A DNA stretch of 64,000 nucleotides. Source: Deltaproteobacteria bacterium (GTDB lineage Bacteria > Desulfobacterota > Desulfomonilia > UBA1062). The notes under the pieces were generated by a model. The model was not told where the DNA came from. It ran no database searches and worked only from the letters and a program-made list of their open reading frames with translations. This document shows positions 50,452-59,307 of this stretch, piece by piece (position 1 is the stretch's first letter; the number at the start of each line of letters is the position of its first letter). Where the stretch lies: positions 1 to 64,000 of the forward strand of contig JAKPDW010000063.1 of assembly GCA_029552245.1 (NCBI GenBank), read 5' to 3'. A program made the position numbers and the translations under genes.

Positions 50452-51351
50452 ATGAGAAGGCGCCTCCGTCTCCTCGCCAGGTGCGCCTCCAACCGCATCA
50501 TGGGGAGAAGGGCCCCCCTGATCGCGAGCGTGAAACTCACCTACCGGTGCAACCTCGCGTGCAGGGCGTGCCCGTTCGTCAGGCAGCACGGCTCCCAAGA
50601 CAGGATCATGACCTGGGACAAGGCCATGGCGTCGCTCGAAGAGCTCGCCGGGCTCGGCTGCCCGATCGTCGTGTTCGAGGGCGGTGAGCCCTTGCTCTGG
50701 AGCGACGGCACCCGCTCTTTCGCCGACATCGCGCTCGCGGCCAAAAAGCTCTTCGCCTGCGTCGGGGTTACCACCAACGGCACGGTGAGCCTGGACGTCC
50801 CCACGGACATCGTGTGGGTGAGCATCGACGGCACGCGCGAGACACACGACTACCTGCGGTCGGGATCCTACGACAGGGCGATGGGGAATATCCTCACATC
50901 GGCCCACGATCGGATCTACGTGCACATGACCCTGAACAGCGTAAACGCCGGCGAGCTCGAGACGGTGGCCGCTCTGGCCAGCGCCATGCCCCAGGTGAAG
51001 GGGCTGACCCTCCAGCTGTTCTACCCGTACCACAGGGGCGAGGAAGACCTCGCCCTGGGCCCCGAGGCCCGCAGGCGCGTGCTCGAGGAGGCCCTGAGGC
51101 TGAAGAGGGCGGGCTACCCCATCCTCAACTCCGCATGGGGGCTGGGCGTCATGAGAGACAACTCGTGGAGGTGCAGGCAGTTCCTCCTCGCCAACGTGGA
51201 GACCGACGGGAGGGTGTACACCGGGTGCTACGCGGGCCACAGGGCGGAAGTGGACTGTTCGGCGTGCGGGTTCACCCCGGTGGCCGAGGCGTCGGGGGCA
51301 TACGACCTGGTCCCCGGCGCGCTCGCGGCAGGGTTCAGGATCTTCGCCTGA
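50452..51351 (+). CDS. Radical SAM protein of unknown reaction
   Basis: 299 residues. The motif CNLACRAC binds the SAM [4Fe-4S] cluster; FEGGEPLLW and TTNGTVSL match the SAM-binding strands, and VWVSIDGTRETHDYLR is typical of MoaA/HpnH-like members. Near the C-terminus WRCRQFLLANVETDGRVYTG followed by CYAGH and CSACGF gives extra cysteines that could hold an auxiliary cluster. The substrate cannot be inferred; neighbours (crotonase, GH13) give no clear context. Confidence 0.82.
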   Translation: MRRRLRLLARCASNRIMGRRAPLIASVKLTYRCNLACRACPFVRQHGSQDRIMTWDKAMASLEELAGLGCPIVVFEGGEPLLWSDGTRSFADIALAAKKLFACVGVTTNGTVSLDVPTDIVWVSIDGTRETHDYLRSGSYDRAMGNILTSAHDRIYVHMTLNSVNAGELETVAALASAMPQVKGLTLQLFYPYHRGEEDLALGPEARRRVLEEALRLKRAGYPILNSAWGLGVMRDNSWRCRQFLLANVETDGRVYTGCYAGHRAEVDCSACGFTPVAEASGAYDLVPGALAAGFRIFA

Positions 51352-51984
51352 GAGCCTGGGGGATTTCCCCGGACAACCTGGGGGCTGCAGACGGCCTGGC
51401 CGCGATGGTTCACGACCGGGATCCTCCTCGAGCCCGGCAGCGCCTACAGCCAAGCAAGCGCCCAGGACAAAGGGGGCGGGGTTGTGGGATTCCGGCCTGG
51501 GCCCCGCCCCGAGACCCCGGGGTCTCTAGTCCTAGAAAGCAGCGAGGGCTCGTGATCTTGTCCTGATCACGCAGCGGGTTTCCCGGTTTCCCCGTGCCGT
51601 TGTCTCGAGAAGGGCCGGCCAGGCACTCCGGGAGGCCAGCACACAAACGAAAAGGGCAGGCGACTCAGTCGGGCCGGCCAGTCACCCCGGGAGGCCGGGC
51701 TCAAGGTGATGCAAAGAGACCCCGGGCATCCTTCGCGCCTTCGTGTCGGGCGGCCTCAGCGGTTTTACGGGTGCATGCGACGCCCATGCCCCCCTTTCGG
51801 TATCCAGAGGAAGCGTCCGGAATGCCCCTTCGCCCAATGGAGCCCCCGCAGCCTCCCACGCCTCACATGCCCGAATGATCGCCCGTCGCCCCTTGTCGGC
51901 GCCCCCCCTCAGGTGCAGGCTTTGACCATGGCTCCAGAGTGCATGCCCGAATGATCGCCCGTCGCCCCTCGCCAGCGCCCCCGG
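51352..51984. repeat. Gene-free stretch with two repeat pairs
   Basis: GGGCCGGCCAGGCACTCCGG at 51612 recurs as GGGCCGGCCAGTCACCCCGG at 51671 (59 bp). CATGCCCGAATGATCGCCCG at 51866 recurs at 51942 (76 bp). No supported coding region. Confidence 0.6.
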
Positions 51985-53463
51985 TCAGGCGTTCAAGACG
52001 CTCATCACGTGATAGCCCCATGGGCCAAGGTCGACATAGATCCCCTCCCCTGCCGCGTCACGGAGCTTGACCCGGAACTCGCCACCGCCCATGAGGTCCG
52101 CAAGCTCGAGTTCCCCGGGGCCGCTCTCGAGGCCGTTCGGCTTCACCAGTCCCTGCGCGGGCCTGTCCGAGAAGTTGATCACCACCAGGCGCCTCTGTGG
52201 GCCGAGAACCCAGTCCCAGGCAAGGAGGGAGGCACAGGTCGGGTTGTCGGGCCAGCCGGTGATCCCGCACAACTCCCACCTGCCTTCACGCATGACCGGC
52301 GTGCGGGTGACCTTGAGCAGCCGCGAGTAGAAACCCTTGAGACGCCCGTCGAGAGGCTCCAGCGGCCCCCGTGCGAGCTGGACGGGCAGACGCACTCTCC
52401 TCCCCTCGAACTGCCCCTCGTGGAAGAGGCGCACGCCGGGCAGGGTGGTCACCGCCACGGCCGCCGCCTCGAGCCTGCCCGGCGGGAAGGCCTCGGCGCA
52501 GCGCCGCTCGTCATGGTTCTCGAGGAAGCGGACGAGCCTCTCCTGGTACGCAGGGTCTGCACCGAGATGCAGCCTGACGGAGTGGGCGTTCCCGCAGAGG
52601 AGCCTGTCGTAGAGACGCTTGTCATAGCAACAGTCGAACCCTTGCTCCATGAGGGCCCACTCGAGGTCCCAGTATGCCTCGGCCATGAAGAGCACGTCCG
52701 GGAAGATCTCCTTGACCGAAGGTATCACCTCTTCCCAGAAGTCCCTGTCAGGGGCGTGGCCTGCATGCTCCCCCCAGGTACGCTCGAACACGTCGTTCAT
52801 CACCAGCATGGCCATGTCGCACCGTATCCCGTCGCAAAGGCCCGCGATCCCCCTGAGGATCTCGACGGTCTCCTTCCGGACCGCGCCGCTGAAGGCGTTG
52901 AGCTGGAGTACATCCGTCCAGGCCGGGAAGTACGGGTCCTTCCCGTACGCGAAGACACCCCCATCGAGCTCCGTGAAGAGGCCGGGGGTCTCGACGAGGT
53001 CCTGCGGAGAGCCCCTCACGTAGAACTCCGGGTGGCTCACCACCCAGGGGTGATCGACGGCGGTATGGTTCGGCACGAAATCGAGCACGAGCATGACCCC
53101 CCTCTTCGCGAGCTCCTTGCGTGCCGTTGAGAGCCCGGCCTGGCCGCCGAAACGCTCGTCCACCTCGTATCGCCTCACGCTGTAGGCTGACCCGATCACA
53201 TCCTCCGGGACCAGGTCCGAGAGGGCCCTTTCCATCTCGGGAAGCACGCCTTTCGCCTCGAGGGCCCGCTTCCTGGACAGCGGGCTCCTCTGCCAGACGC
53301 CCATGAGCCATACCGCGTCCATGCCGAGTTCGGCGACGGCGTTCCACTCCTGTGCGGGCACCGACGAGAGATCCACTGCCCGTTGGTACCTGGAACCGAG
53401 GCCCGACAGCCAGGCCGCCGTGTTGATCTCGTACACGCGGGGGTTCTTCGGCCACCTGCTCAA
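51985..53463 (-). CDS. Glycoside hydrolase family 13 (alpha-amylase-type) protein
   Basis: 492 residues, cytoplasmic (no signal peptide). (beta/alpha)8 barrel with the four GH13 regions: LDFVPNH, DGIRCDMAML containing the nucleophile Asp, FMAEAYWD with the acid/base Glu, and FLENHDERR with the transition-state Asp. It therefore likely hydrolyses or rearranges an alpha-glucan. Start is TTG with AGGAG seven bases upstream. It follows the octaheme-TPR gene by 45 bp on the same strand, an odd pairing. Glycogen or trehalose metabolism is possible. Confidence 0.9.
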   Translation of the reverse strand: MSRWPKNPRVYEINTAAWLSGLGSRYQRAVDLSSVPAQEWNAVAELGMDAVWLMGVWQRSPLSRKRALEAKGVLPEMERALSDLVPEDVIGSAYSVRRYEVDERFGGQAGLSTARKELAKRGVMLVLDFVPNHTAVDHPWVVSHPEFYVRGSPQDLVETPGLFTELDGGVFAYGKDPYFPAWTDVLQLNAFSGAVRKETVEILRGIAGLCDGIRCDMAMLVMNDVFERTWGEHAGHAPDRDFWEEVIPSVKEIFPDVLFMAEAYWDLEWALMEQGFDCCYDKRLYDRLLCGNAHSVRLHLGADPAYQERLVRFLENHDERRCAEAFPPGRLEAAAVAVTTLPGVRLFHEGQFEGRRVRLPVQLARGPLEPLDGRLKGFYSRLLKVTRTPVMREGRWELCGITGWPDNPTCASLLAWDWVLGPQRRLVVINFSDRPAQGLVKPNGLESGPGELELADLMGGGEFRVKLRDAAGEGIYVDLGPWGYHVMSVLNA

Positions 53464-53508
53464 CTCCCAGCTCCTCTCAGGTATCGGCGGACGCCTGTCC
53501 CGCCATCT

Positions 53509-55869
53509 TCACCGGAAGGCCTTCAGCTTCTTCTCGAGGCGCTTCCTGCCCTCTTCGCTCATCCCCGGGGCGGCGATCGCCTGCCGGTAGACCTTCTCGG
53601 CATCCAGGGGCCTCCCCTTCTTCTCGTAGATCTCTCCCATGAGAAGGTATGCATCGAGGTGCGAGGGGTCTCTCGCGACGATCCCCCTTGCGGTGCCGAT
53701 CGCCTCTTCCCAGTCGCCGTCCTGCTTGAGAAAGTATGCGAGGGCGAAGGCGTACTTGATGTCTGTACGCGCCTGGTATGCCCTCCTCGCCCAGTACACG
53801 GCCTCCTTGGGGTTCTTCTCGGCCACGAGCATCGCGAGGTTGTATGCCGCCTCGGCCATGCCCGGGTCGTTCTTGAAGGCCTCCTTCAGGTACCTCACCG
53901 CCTCGTCCTTCTCGCCCTTCTGGTTCATGAGCAGGCCCATGTTGAAAAGGGCCGGGGCGTTCGCCGGGTCGAGCCTCAGCGCCTCCTTCAGCTCCGTCTC
54001 GGCGGCATTGGCGTCGCCAAGGGCCGCATAGGCCATGGCGAGGTTCACGTGGGGCTCGCACGCCCTCGGCTCGAGCTTGGAGGCGGCCTTGAAGGAGAGG
54101 ATCGCGCCGCGTGCATCCCCCCGCTCGAGAAAGTGGACGCCCATGTCCACGTGGGAGGTCCACCTGTCCGGCCTCGCCATGAGGGACGAGATGTATTCCC
54201 CGGAGGCCTTGGCCATGTCCCCGGAGCCGGGCCGAGAGACCGGCACCGTCTTGATTCTCGCTGCGGCTGCCGCGGCCCTCACGCGAACGAGGCGTACCGG
54301 GTCGTTCGCCAGTGCCTGGAGGTCGTCCGCCGCGGCCCGGGAGACGCCTTCCGAGAGCCCATCCGCTGCGGATGCCCGGATGAGGGGCGACGGGTCCTTC
54401 ATCGCAGGCCTCAGGGCCTTCTCCTTGGAAGGGCTCGGGCACGTGTTCAAGAGCCTCAGCAGGGAGGCGGCGTACAGTTCGCTCCTCGTGTTCGAGGCAA
54501 CGAGTGACACCATCTCGTCGAGCCTCGACCACTCACCGGCACGGGCGTCTTCGACGAGTTTCGCACGCTCGAGATACGGCGCCTGGAAGTCTCTCCTGTA
54601 CCATGCCCTCACCCAGCCCTGGGCCCACCTCGGGTCGCCCTCGAGGTGACAGGCGTTGCACCCGTTTGGAACCTTGGCCGACGAGGAGAGGGCGGGCATC
54701 GGGGGCAGCATGGAGTGGTCCGCCCTTCCGCCGCCTCCCACGGCGGGCAGGGCCATGTGGCAGGTGATGCACGCGCCCGCGGCAGACGACGCCTTGTGAT
54801 GCGTGTGCTCCTCGATCCTCTTTGCCTTGTCCTTGTGGCACGCAAGGCAGGCATCGTTCACCCTGGCCTTGTCCCTGAAGCGGAAGCCGCCGCCCGGCTC
54901 GTGGCAGTATGTGCAGTCGAGCCTGCGCGAGCGTGCGCACGGATTGGCGAGCCACGACGTGAACACGGCCGTGCCGCCTGTGACCCTCCCGTCCGCAGGT
55001 ACGGCAGGGTCTTCCAGGGTGACGGGGTCGAAGTGGTCGAACAGGGGCTGGCCTGGTTTGTACGCAGCAGTGAGGGGCCTCGTCGTGGAATGGCAGGCCG
55101 TGCACAGATCGGTTCTCCTCGAGGGGTCCAGCCCACGGACCACCACCATGCCGGCCTTGCCCGGGGCGGTGGGCCTCCCGGCTCGTGCAGCCTCCGCGTG
55201 GCCCGCGGTATCACCGTGACAGGCGGAGCACGAGATGCCGGGGTTCTTGGGCAGCTCCCTGTAGGAGTCGGTCCTGAGCTCGTAGAAATCCGGGTCCGGC
55301 CCTATGTGGCACGAGCGGCAGCCCGTGTCGAACACGACCAGGCGCCCCTCTCCAGACCGGCGGCCGGCAAGCGCGTGAGCGACACCGCACTTCTCGATGT
55401 CCAGCCACTTCCCGGCAGGCACGTCGTAACAGAAGGGCAACGCCTCGAAGCGGCCGGACTCTCCCTTCGAGAAGAGAAAGATCACACGCCTTACGCCCAG
55501 GATGAAGTCTATCTTGCGCTTGACGCCGGACCAGGGAAACGAGCCCTTCTCTGTCGCGTACCCCTTTCCGGGCCTCAGATCCAGGGTGTACGCCGCCTGG
55601 GCGGTGCCGATGTCCTGGACCCTCGGACCGGGAAACCTCCGGGCCGCCTCGTCCGAATACGGCTCGTACGTCCTCCCGTGGGCCGAATGCGCCCAGCGCC
55701 TGTAAAACTCCCCGTGACAGGCCCGGCACCCTGTCTGTGCATCATCCGTCGCGGCCGCCCGGCCGCCGCCTTCAGGCAACCGGTCTTCGGTCTTCAGGAC
55801 ACTCGCTAAAGCGGCGAGGGCCGCAGCACACAGCACGAAGACGCAGACCGCTCTCGCTCTCATGACCAC
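53509..55869 (-). CDS. Octaheme c-type cytochrome with HEAT-like and TPR domains
   Basis: 786 residues, exported. Eight CxxCH haem sites: CRACH, CRSCH, CSACH, CTACH, CTYCH, CLACH, CITCH and CNACH, all in the N-terminal 430 residues. Then a HEAT-like helical part (PLIRASAADGLSEGVSRAAA) and about five tetratricopeptide repeats (VNLAMAYAALGDANAAETEL, FNMGLLMNQKGEKDEAVRYL). The cytochrome part resembles the cytochrome c554/NrfB-like multihaem group and probably transfers periplasmic electrons; the TPRs suggest a partner-binding scaffold. GTG start with GGAGGAGGG five to eight bases upstream. Confidence 0.9.
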   Translation of the reverse strand: MVMRARAVCVFVLCAAALAALASVLKTEDRLPEGGGRAAATDDAQTGCRACHGEFYRRWAHSAHGRTYEPYSDEAARRFPGPRVQDIGTAQAAYTLDLRPGKGYATEKGSFPWSGVKRKIDFILGVRRVIFLFSKGESGRFEALPFCYDVPAGKWLDIEKCGVAHALAGRRSGEGRLVVFDTGCRSCHIGPDPDFYELRTDSYRELPKNPGISCSACHGDTAGHAEAARAGRPTAPGKAGMVVVRGLDPSRRTDLCTACHSTTRPLTAAYKPGQPLFDHFDPVTLEDPAVPADGRVTGGTAVFTSWLANPCARSRRLDCTYCHEPGGGFRFRDKARVNDACLACHKDKAKRIEEHTHHKASSAAGACITCHMALPAVGGGGRADHSMLPPMPALSSSAKVPNGCNACHLEGDPRWAQGWVRAWYRRDFQAPYLERAKLVEDARAGEWSRLDEMVSLVASNTRSELYAASLLRLLNTCPSPSKEKALRPAMKDPSPLIRASAADGLSEGVSRAAADDLQALANDPVRLVRVRAAAAAARIKTVPVSRPGSGDMAKASGEYISSLMARPDRWTSHVDMGVHFLERGDARGAILSFKAASKLEPRACEPHVNLAMAYAALGDANAAETELKEALRLDPANAPALFNMGLLMNQKGEKDEAVRYLKEAFKNDPGMAEAAYNLAMLVAEKNPKEAVYWARRAYQARTDIKYAFALAYFLKQDGDWEEAIGTARGIVARDPSHLDAYLLMGEIYEKKGRPLDAEKVYRQAIAAPGMSEEGRKRLEKKLKAFR

Positions 55870-56053
55870 CGGGACCCTCCTCCATGCACCAATTCCACCA
55901 CCGCCATTGTATCAGGCAGGCCATGGAAGTCCAGCGCCATGACAAGCAGACATGCCCGCACCCAGCCTCAGGGGTGGACTTCTTGGGATATTGCATCCTT
56001 TCATCTCCTCGTGCATCAATACATATACCGACAAAGATTTTAACCTCCTCTTG

Positions 56054-56095
56054 AGGATGGCGCGTCCTATGCCCTAACCGCCATCCTGTTTTTTT
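56054..56095 (+). terminator. Orphan intrinsic terminator
   Basis: AGGATGGCG and CGCCATCCT form a 9-bp stem with a 16-base loop, followed on the plus strand by G and seven T residues. No plus-strand gene lies upstream; it is 185 bp into the leader of the divergent cytochrome gene, so it may end an unannotated small transcript. Confidence 0.65.
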
Positions 56096-56158
56096 GCCCT
56101 CGTCTCGGCACGGAAGAGGGACCCGTCGTTCGCGCCGGAGCGGGTGAGGACAGCGCAT
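56096..56158. other. Remainder of an 872-bp gene-free gap
   Basis: The gap runs from 55870 to 56741. Apart from the terminator above and the array below I see only a possible minus-strand promoter (TGGACT-N16-TACAAT, near 55905-55935) for the cytochrome gene. Bases 56430-56741 show nothing recognisable. Confidence 0.4.
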
Positions 56159-56430
56159 CGTTCCATGCACCCCTGGGTGGTCGTCGACCCCGGGCGCGGC
56201 GTACAGCGTCACGGGCCGGCGTTCCATGCACACCTGGATGTCCGCGCGAGGATGGTTGGGGCCGTTCTTGGGGTTACCGGCGTTCCATGCACACCTGGAT
56301 GATCGGCATGACCGCAGCGTATACACGCGAAACCATTGCAGCGTTTCATGCACACCTGGATGACCGCCTCGTGGAGATCCTGCTCCCCGGCCCTGGAAAC
56401 CGCGTTCCGTGCACATCTAGTTGATCGGGC
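56159..56430. repeat. Five-copy interspersed repeat array, exact 61-bp pitch
   Basis: Copies of CGTTCCATGCACACCTGGAT start at 56159, 56220, 56281, 56342 and 56403. The inner three are nearly identical for 21-24 bases and the outer ones are degenerate. The intervening 35-39 bases differ completely. The layout is CRISPR-like, but the conserved part is shorter than usual, lacks obvious dyad symmetry, and no cas genes are present. Many related 60-61-bp pairs with other cores occur in this window. Confidence 0.75.
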
Positions 56431-56741
56431 CCCCGTCCCGCCCGGCCCGCGCCCTCGCCCGGGACACCGGCCCCGGGGTGCGCCGCCCTCGGGGGGCCGG
56501 CTGCCCTCTCAGGATGGAAACTTCCAGACCGTGCCAGGAAAACACTTCCTCACGCCCATGCCCTCTGCCACCCGGTTCTCACCCTCCGTTACGCCCTGGT
56601 ACGGGAATGGGGGCTTTTTCCGTTTTTTAAAAGGCCCCATGGCACCCGGCTTGAGGGTTGGGCCTCCCGGCGAGCCCCACAAAAACCCGCTTGATTTTCT
56701 CCCGTGCGCCCCTATGAGAAAGGGCAGAAAGGAGATGCACG

Positions 56742-57128
56742 ATGAAACTCTCCGAGTACTTCGAGCAGGCACGGGGCAAGGGTGTGTTGGCCACAGCGGA
56801 TTCCTCCGGGCAGGTAAACGCCGCACTGTACGCCAAACCCCACTTCATCGACGAGTCTACCGTGGCCTTCATCCTGGCGCCCAGGCTCACCCACGGCAAC
56901 CTGGAAACCAACCCTTACGCCGCGTACATCTTCATCGAGGATGGGGAGGGGTTCAAGGGCAGGAGACTCTACCTCACCAAGATCAAGGAGGAGAAAAACA
57001 GCGAACTCATCGCCACCCTCAGGCGGAAAAAGCGTTCCGTCTCGCACGACGAGGCGATTGACGAGGACAGGTTCCTGGTCTTCTTCCGCATCGACAGGGT
57101 CCTCCCCCTGGTGGGCTCCGGGGCATAG
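56742..57128 (+). CDS. Pyridoxamine 5'-phosphate oxidase-family flavin protein
   Basis: 128 residues, one split-barrel FMN-binding domain: GKGVLATADSSGQVNAALYA, STVAFILAPRLTHGNLETNP, YAAYIFIEDGEGFKGRRLYL. This small subfamily binds FMN or haem-like cofactors and the reaction is usually unknown; true PdxH proteins are longer. GAAAGGAG precedes the ATG. It stands alone; stop is TAG. Confidence 0.85.
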   Translation: MKLSEYFEQARGKGVLATADSSGQVNAALYAKPHFIDESTVAFILAPRLTHGNLETNPYAAYIFIEDGEGFKGRRLYLTKIKEEKNSELIATLRRKKRSVSHDEAIDEDRFLVFFRIDRVLPLVGSGA

Positions 57129-57133
57129 CCTGC

Positions 57134-57221
57134 AGGCCCCACCCGGCGGAGCGCCGGGCCCTGTCTTCCCCTATCCACATTCAGCTGGATCTTAGGCCCC
57201 ACCCGGGCTGAGTGCCGGGAC
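57134..57221. repeat. Direct repeat pair at 60-bp pitch
   Basis: AGGCCCCACCCGG followed by GCGCCGGG/GTGCCGGG-like bases at 57134 and 57194. It fills much of the 219-bp gap between the PNPOx-like and ABC permease genes. Confidence 0.55.
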
Positions 57222-57347
57222 GCCGGGTGCACACCCGGGCAGGTCCAGGGTTTCCAGCCCCCACCGCTGGTGACCGCACTCGGGGTGCGCCATGGGTTCG
57301 GGCAAGACCGGGCGGCGAGAACTCCCCTTTGGTCAGGCCGCCGTGTT

Positions 57348-58202
57348 TCAGGCCCTCATACCCCGTATGCCCCTGGCCCTGGCCGTGATCACCACGAGGA
57401 TGTACACGCAGGCAGCAAGCACGATGATGACGGCGCCCACCGGGAGATCCGGCTCGTAGCTTACGGCCATGCCTGCAATCGAGAGTACGGCGGTCAGGAC
57501 ACCAGAGAGCACCATCATGTGCCAGAGCCTGCCCGAGAAGTGTGAGGCGGTGGCCGCGGGCAGGGTGAGCAGGGCGATCACCATGACGATGCCCGCCACG
57601 CTCACGAGAAGCACCACAGTGAGGGCGACGAGGCAGATCATGAGCAGGTGGTTGAGCTGCACGTCGATGCCCCTGGTGACCGCGAACTCCTCGTCGAAGC
57701 ACACAGCCACCATGCGGCTGTAGAGCGGGACGCACACGACGAGCAGCATGACGTCGAGGCCCGCCATGACCCACAGGTCTCTCTGGGTCACCATGAGGAT
57801 GCTCCCGAACAGGTAGCTCATGAGGTCCTCGTTGTAACCGGGGGTCTTGAAGATAAAGAGCAGCCCGATGGCCATCCCGACCGCCCACACGGCCTGTATG
57901 ACCGTGTCCTCCCGCTCACGCAGGGCGACCCTCACCCACGAGATGACGAGCGCCGACGCCAAGGCCATGAGAACCGCGCCTGTCATGGGGGTGAACCACG
58001 TCCAGCCGAGAACGACCTGGCAGTACCGGGCTGCGCCAAGCCCCCCGAGGATGCTGTGGGCGATGGCGCCCGCGACGGAGGATATGCGCCTGGTCACGAC
58101 ATACGAGCCCATCACGCCGCAGGCGAGACCCGCGAGCACACACGCCATAACAGCGTTTTGGAGGAACTCGAACCGAGGAAGGTCGGCAAAGAATTCCGTC
58201 AT
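57348..58202 (-). CDS. znuB: Zinc/manganese-type ABC transporter permease (ZnuB family)
   Basis: 284 residues with eight or more hydrophobic helices (VMACVLAGLACGVMGSYVVT, GLLFIFKTPGYNEDLMSYLF, LLVSVAGIVMVIALLTLPAA). Family signature GAIAHSILGGLGAARY and the conserved LLTLPAATA. It imports divalent metal across the inner membrane. The start ATG overlaps the stop of the ATPase gene (GTGATGA). Last gene of a regulator-receptor-ATPase-permease cluster. Zinc is favoured by context but manganese or iron cannot be excluded. Confidence 0.9.
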   Translation of the reverse strand: MTEFFADLPRFEFLQNAVMACVLAGLACGVMGSYVVTRRISSVAGAIAHSILGGLGAARYCQVVLGWTWFTPMTGAVLMALASALVISWVRVALREREDTVIQAVWAVGMAIGLLFIFKTPGYNEDLMSYLFGSILMVTQRDLWVMAGLDVMLLVVCVPLYSRMVAVCFDEEFAVTRGIDVQLNHLLMICLVALTVVLLVSVAGIVMVIALLTLPAATASHFSGRLWHMMVLSGVLTAVLSIAGMAVSYEPDLPVGAVIIVLAACVYILVVITARARGIRGMRA

Positions 58203-59020
58203 CACCCGCCTCCCCCTTCCCTGTCTCCCTGGCAAGCCTGTACGCCCCTGCCCTTCTCCAGGAGGGTGTCGTGCCTGACCATGTGGACGTCCCTCCCGTA
58301 GAGCTCTCTCATCGTCTCTGCCGAGATCTCGCACGTGGGGTGGACGGCGAGCCTCCTGTTCACGCAGGCCACGCTCCTGGTGCGCCTGGACACGAAGCCG
58401 AGGTCGTGGGTCACGAGCACGATGGTCATGCGTTCGTTGAGGGTCTCCAGGAGGCCGTGGAAACCCGTCTCGACGGCCGCGTCCACGTTCGCCGTCGGTT
58501 CGTCGAGCACGAGGAGCTCAGGCATTGAGGCCAGGGCCCTTGCGAGCAGGACCCGCTGGGCCTGCCCGCCAGAGAGCGCCGAGAACGGCCTCTTGGCGAA
58601 ACTCCCCATCTCCACCATCTCGAGCGCCTGATATGCGGCCTCCCTCTCCTTCCCGGTGTGGAACACCCTGAACCCGGCCGCGTTGATCCTCCCCATGAGG
58701 ACCACGTCCATGACCGTCACCGGGAAGTGGGGGTCGATGAAGGTGTGCTGGGGCATGTACCCGATCCTCGCCCTCGCCCGCCTGGGGGGACCCCCGAAGA
58801 CCTCCACCACCCCGGAGCCGGGCTCGAGGAGGCCGAGCACGAGCTTGAGGATCGTGGTCTTGCCGCCCCCGTTGGGTCCCACGATGCAGAAGAAGTCACC
58901 GCGGCTGATGGAAAGGCTCACGTCTTCGAGCACGAGGTTTGACCCGTATGCGAAGCTCACGTGCTCGAGCCGCACCACCACGTCTTCTCGATCATCACCC
59001 CTGCGGCCTTCCGTATTCAC
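58202..59020 (-). CDS. znuC: Zinc/manganese-type ABC transporter ATP-binding protein (ZnuC family)
   Basis: 272 residues with Walker A GPNGGGKTTILK, Q-loop GYMPQHTFID, signature LSGGQAQRVL, Walker B LLVLDEPTANVD and switch VTHDLGFVSRR. The C-terminal extension HPTCEISAETMRELYG is typical of the family. GTG start with AAGGGGAG seven bases upstream. It pairs with the overlapping permease gene; the receptor gene lies 288 bp upstream on the same strand. Confidence 0.92.
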   Translation of the reverse strand: MNTEGRRGDDREDVVVRLEHVSFAYGSNLVLEDVSLSISRGDFFCIVGPNGGGKTTILKLVLGLLEPGSGVVEVFGGPPRRARARIGYMPQHTFIDPHFPVTVMDVVLMGRINAAGFRVFHTGKEREAAYQALEMVEMGSFAKRPFSALSGGQAQRVLLARALASMPELLVLDEPTANVDAAVETGFHGLLETLNERMTIVLVTHDLGFVSRRTRSVACVNRRLAVHPTCEISAETMRELYGRDVHMVRHDTLLEKGRGVQACQGDREGGGG

Positions 59021-59307
59021 CGTCTCGCTCCCCTTCGTACAGCATCACCCCGGAAAGGCCCCCGTCTTGGCATGCCTTCTTCCGGGGGTACCGCTCCGGT
59101 TCTTCGACACGTCCCCGTTGGCGCCGTGGGGCCCCAGGCCCCGCATCCGGCCGACCTGGCGCCCCGCAAGGTCCGCTGCAGGCGTCAACGGCCATGAGCG
59201 GGGCGGCTCGACGTTCCGGCCGGGCACAACCCACCACGTCCAGGAACCTCGGCCGGCATCTCCGGCCTTGCGCGCTCAGGCCCACGCGTTCCACACCGCC
59301 GAAGGTC

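Noticed and set aside
55870-56100. Cyclic-di-GMP (GEMM) riboswitch in the leader of the multihaem cytochrome
   Set aside because: Such leaders are common before cytochromes, but I could not find the conserved GEMM core on the minus strand.
56159-56430. Calling the 61-bp array a CRISPR
   Set aside because: The conserved core is only about 21-24 bp, copies are degenerate, there is no palindromic repeat, leader or cas gene, and similar-pitch repeats with other cores occur elsewhere. Kept as a repeat.
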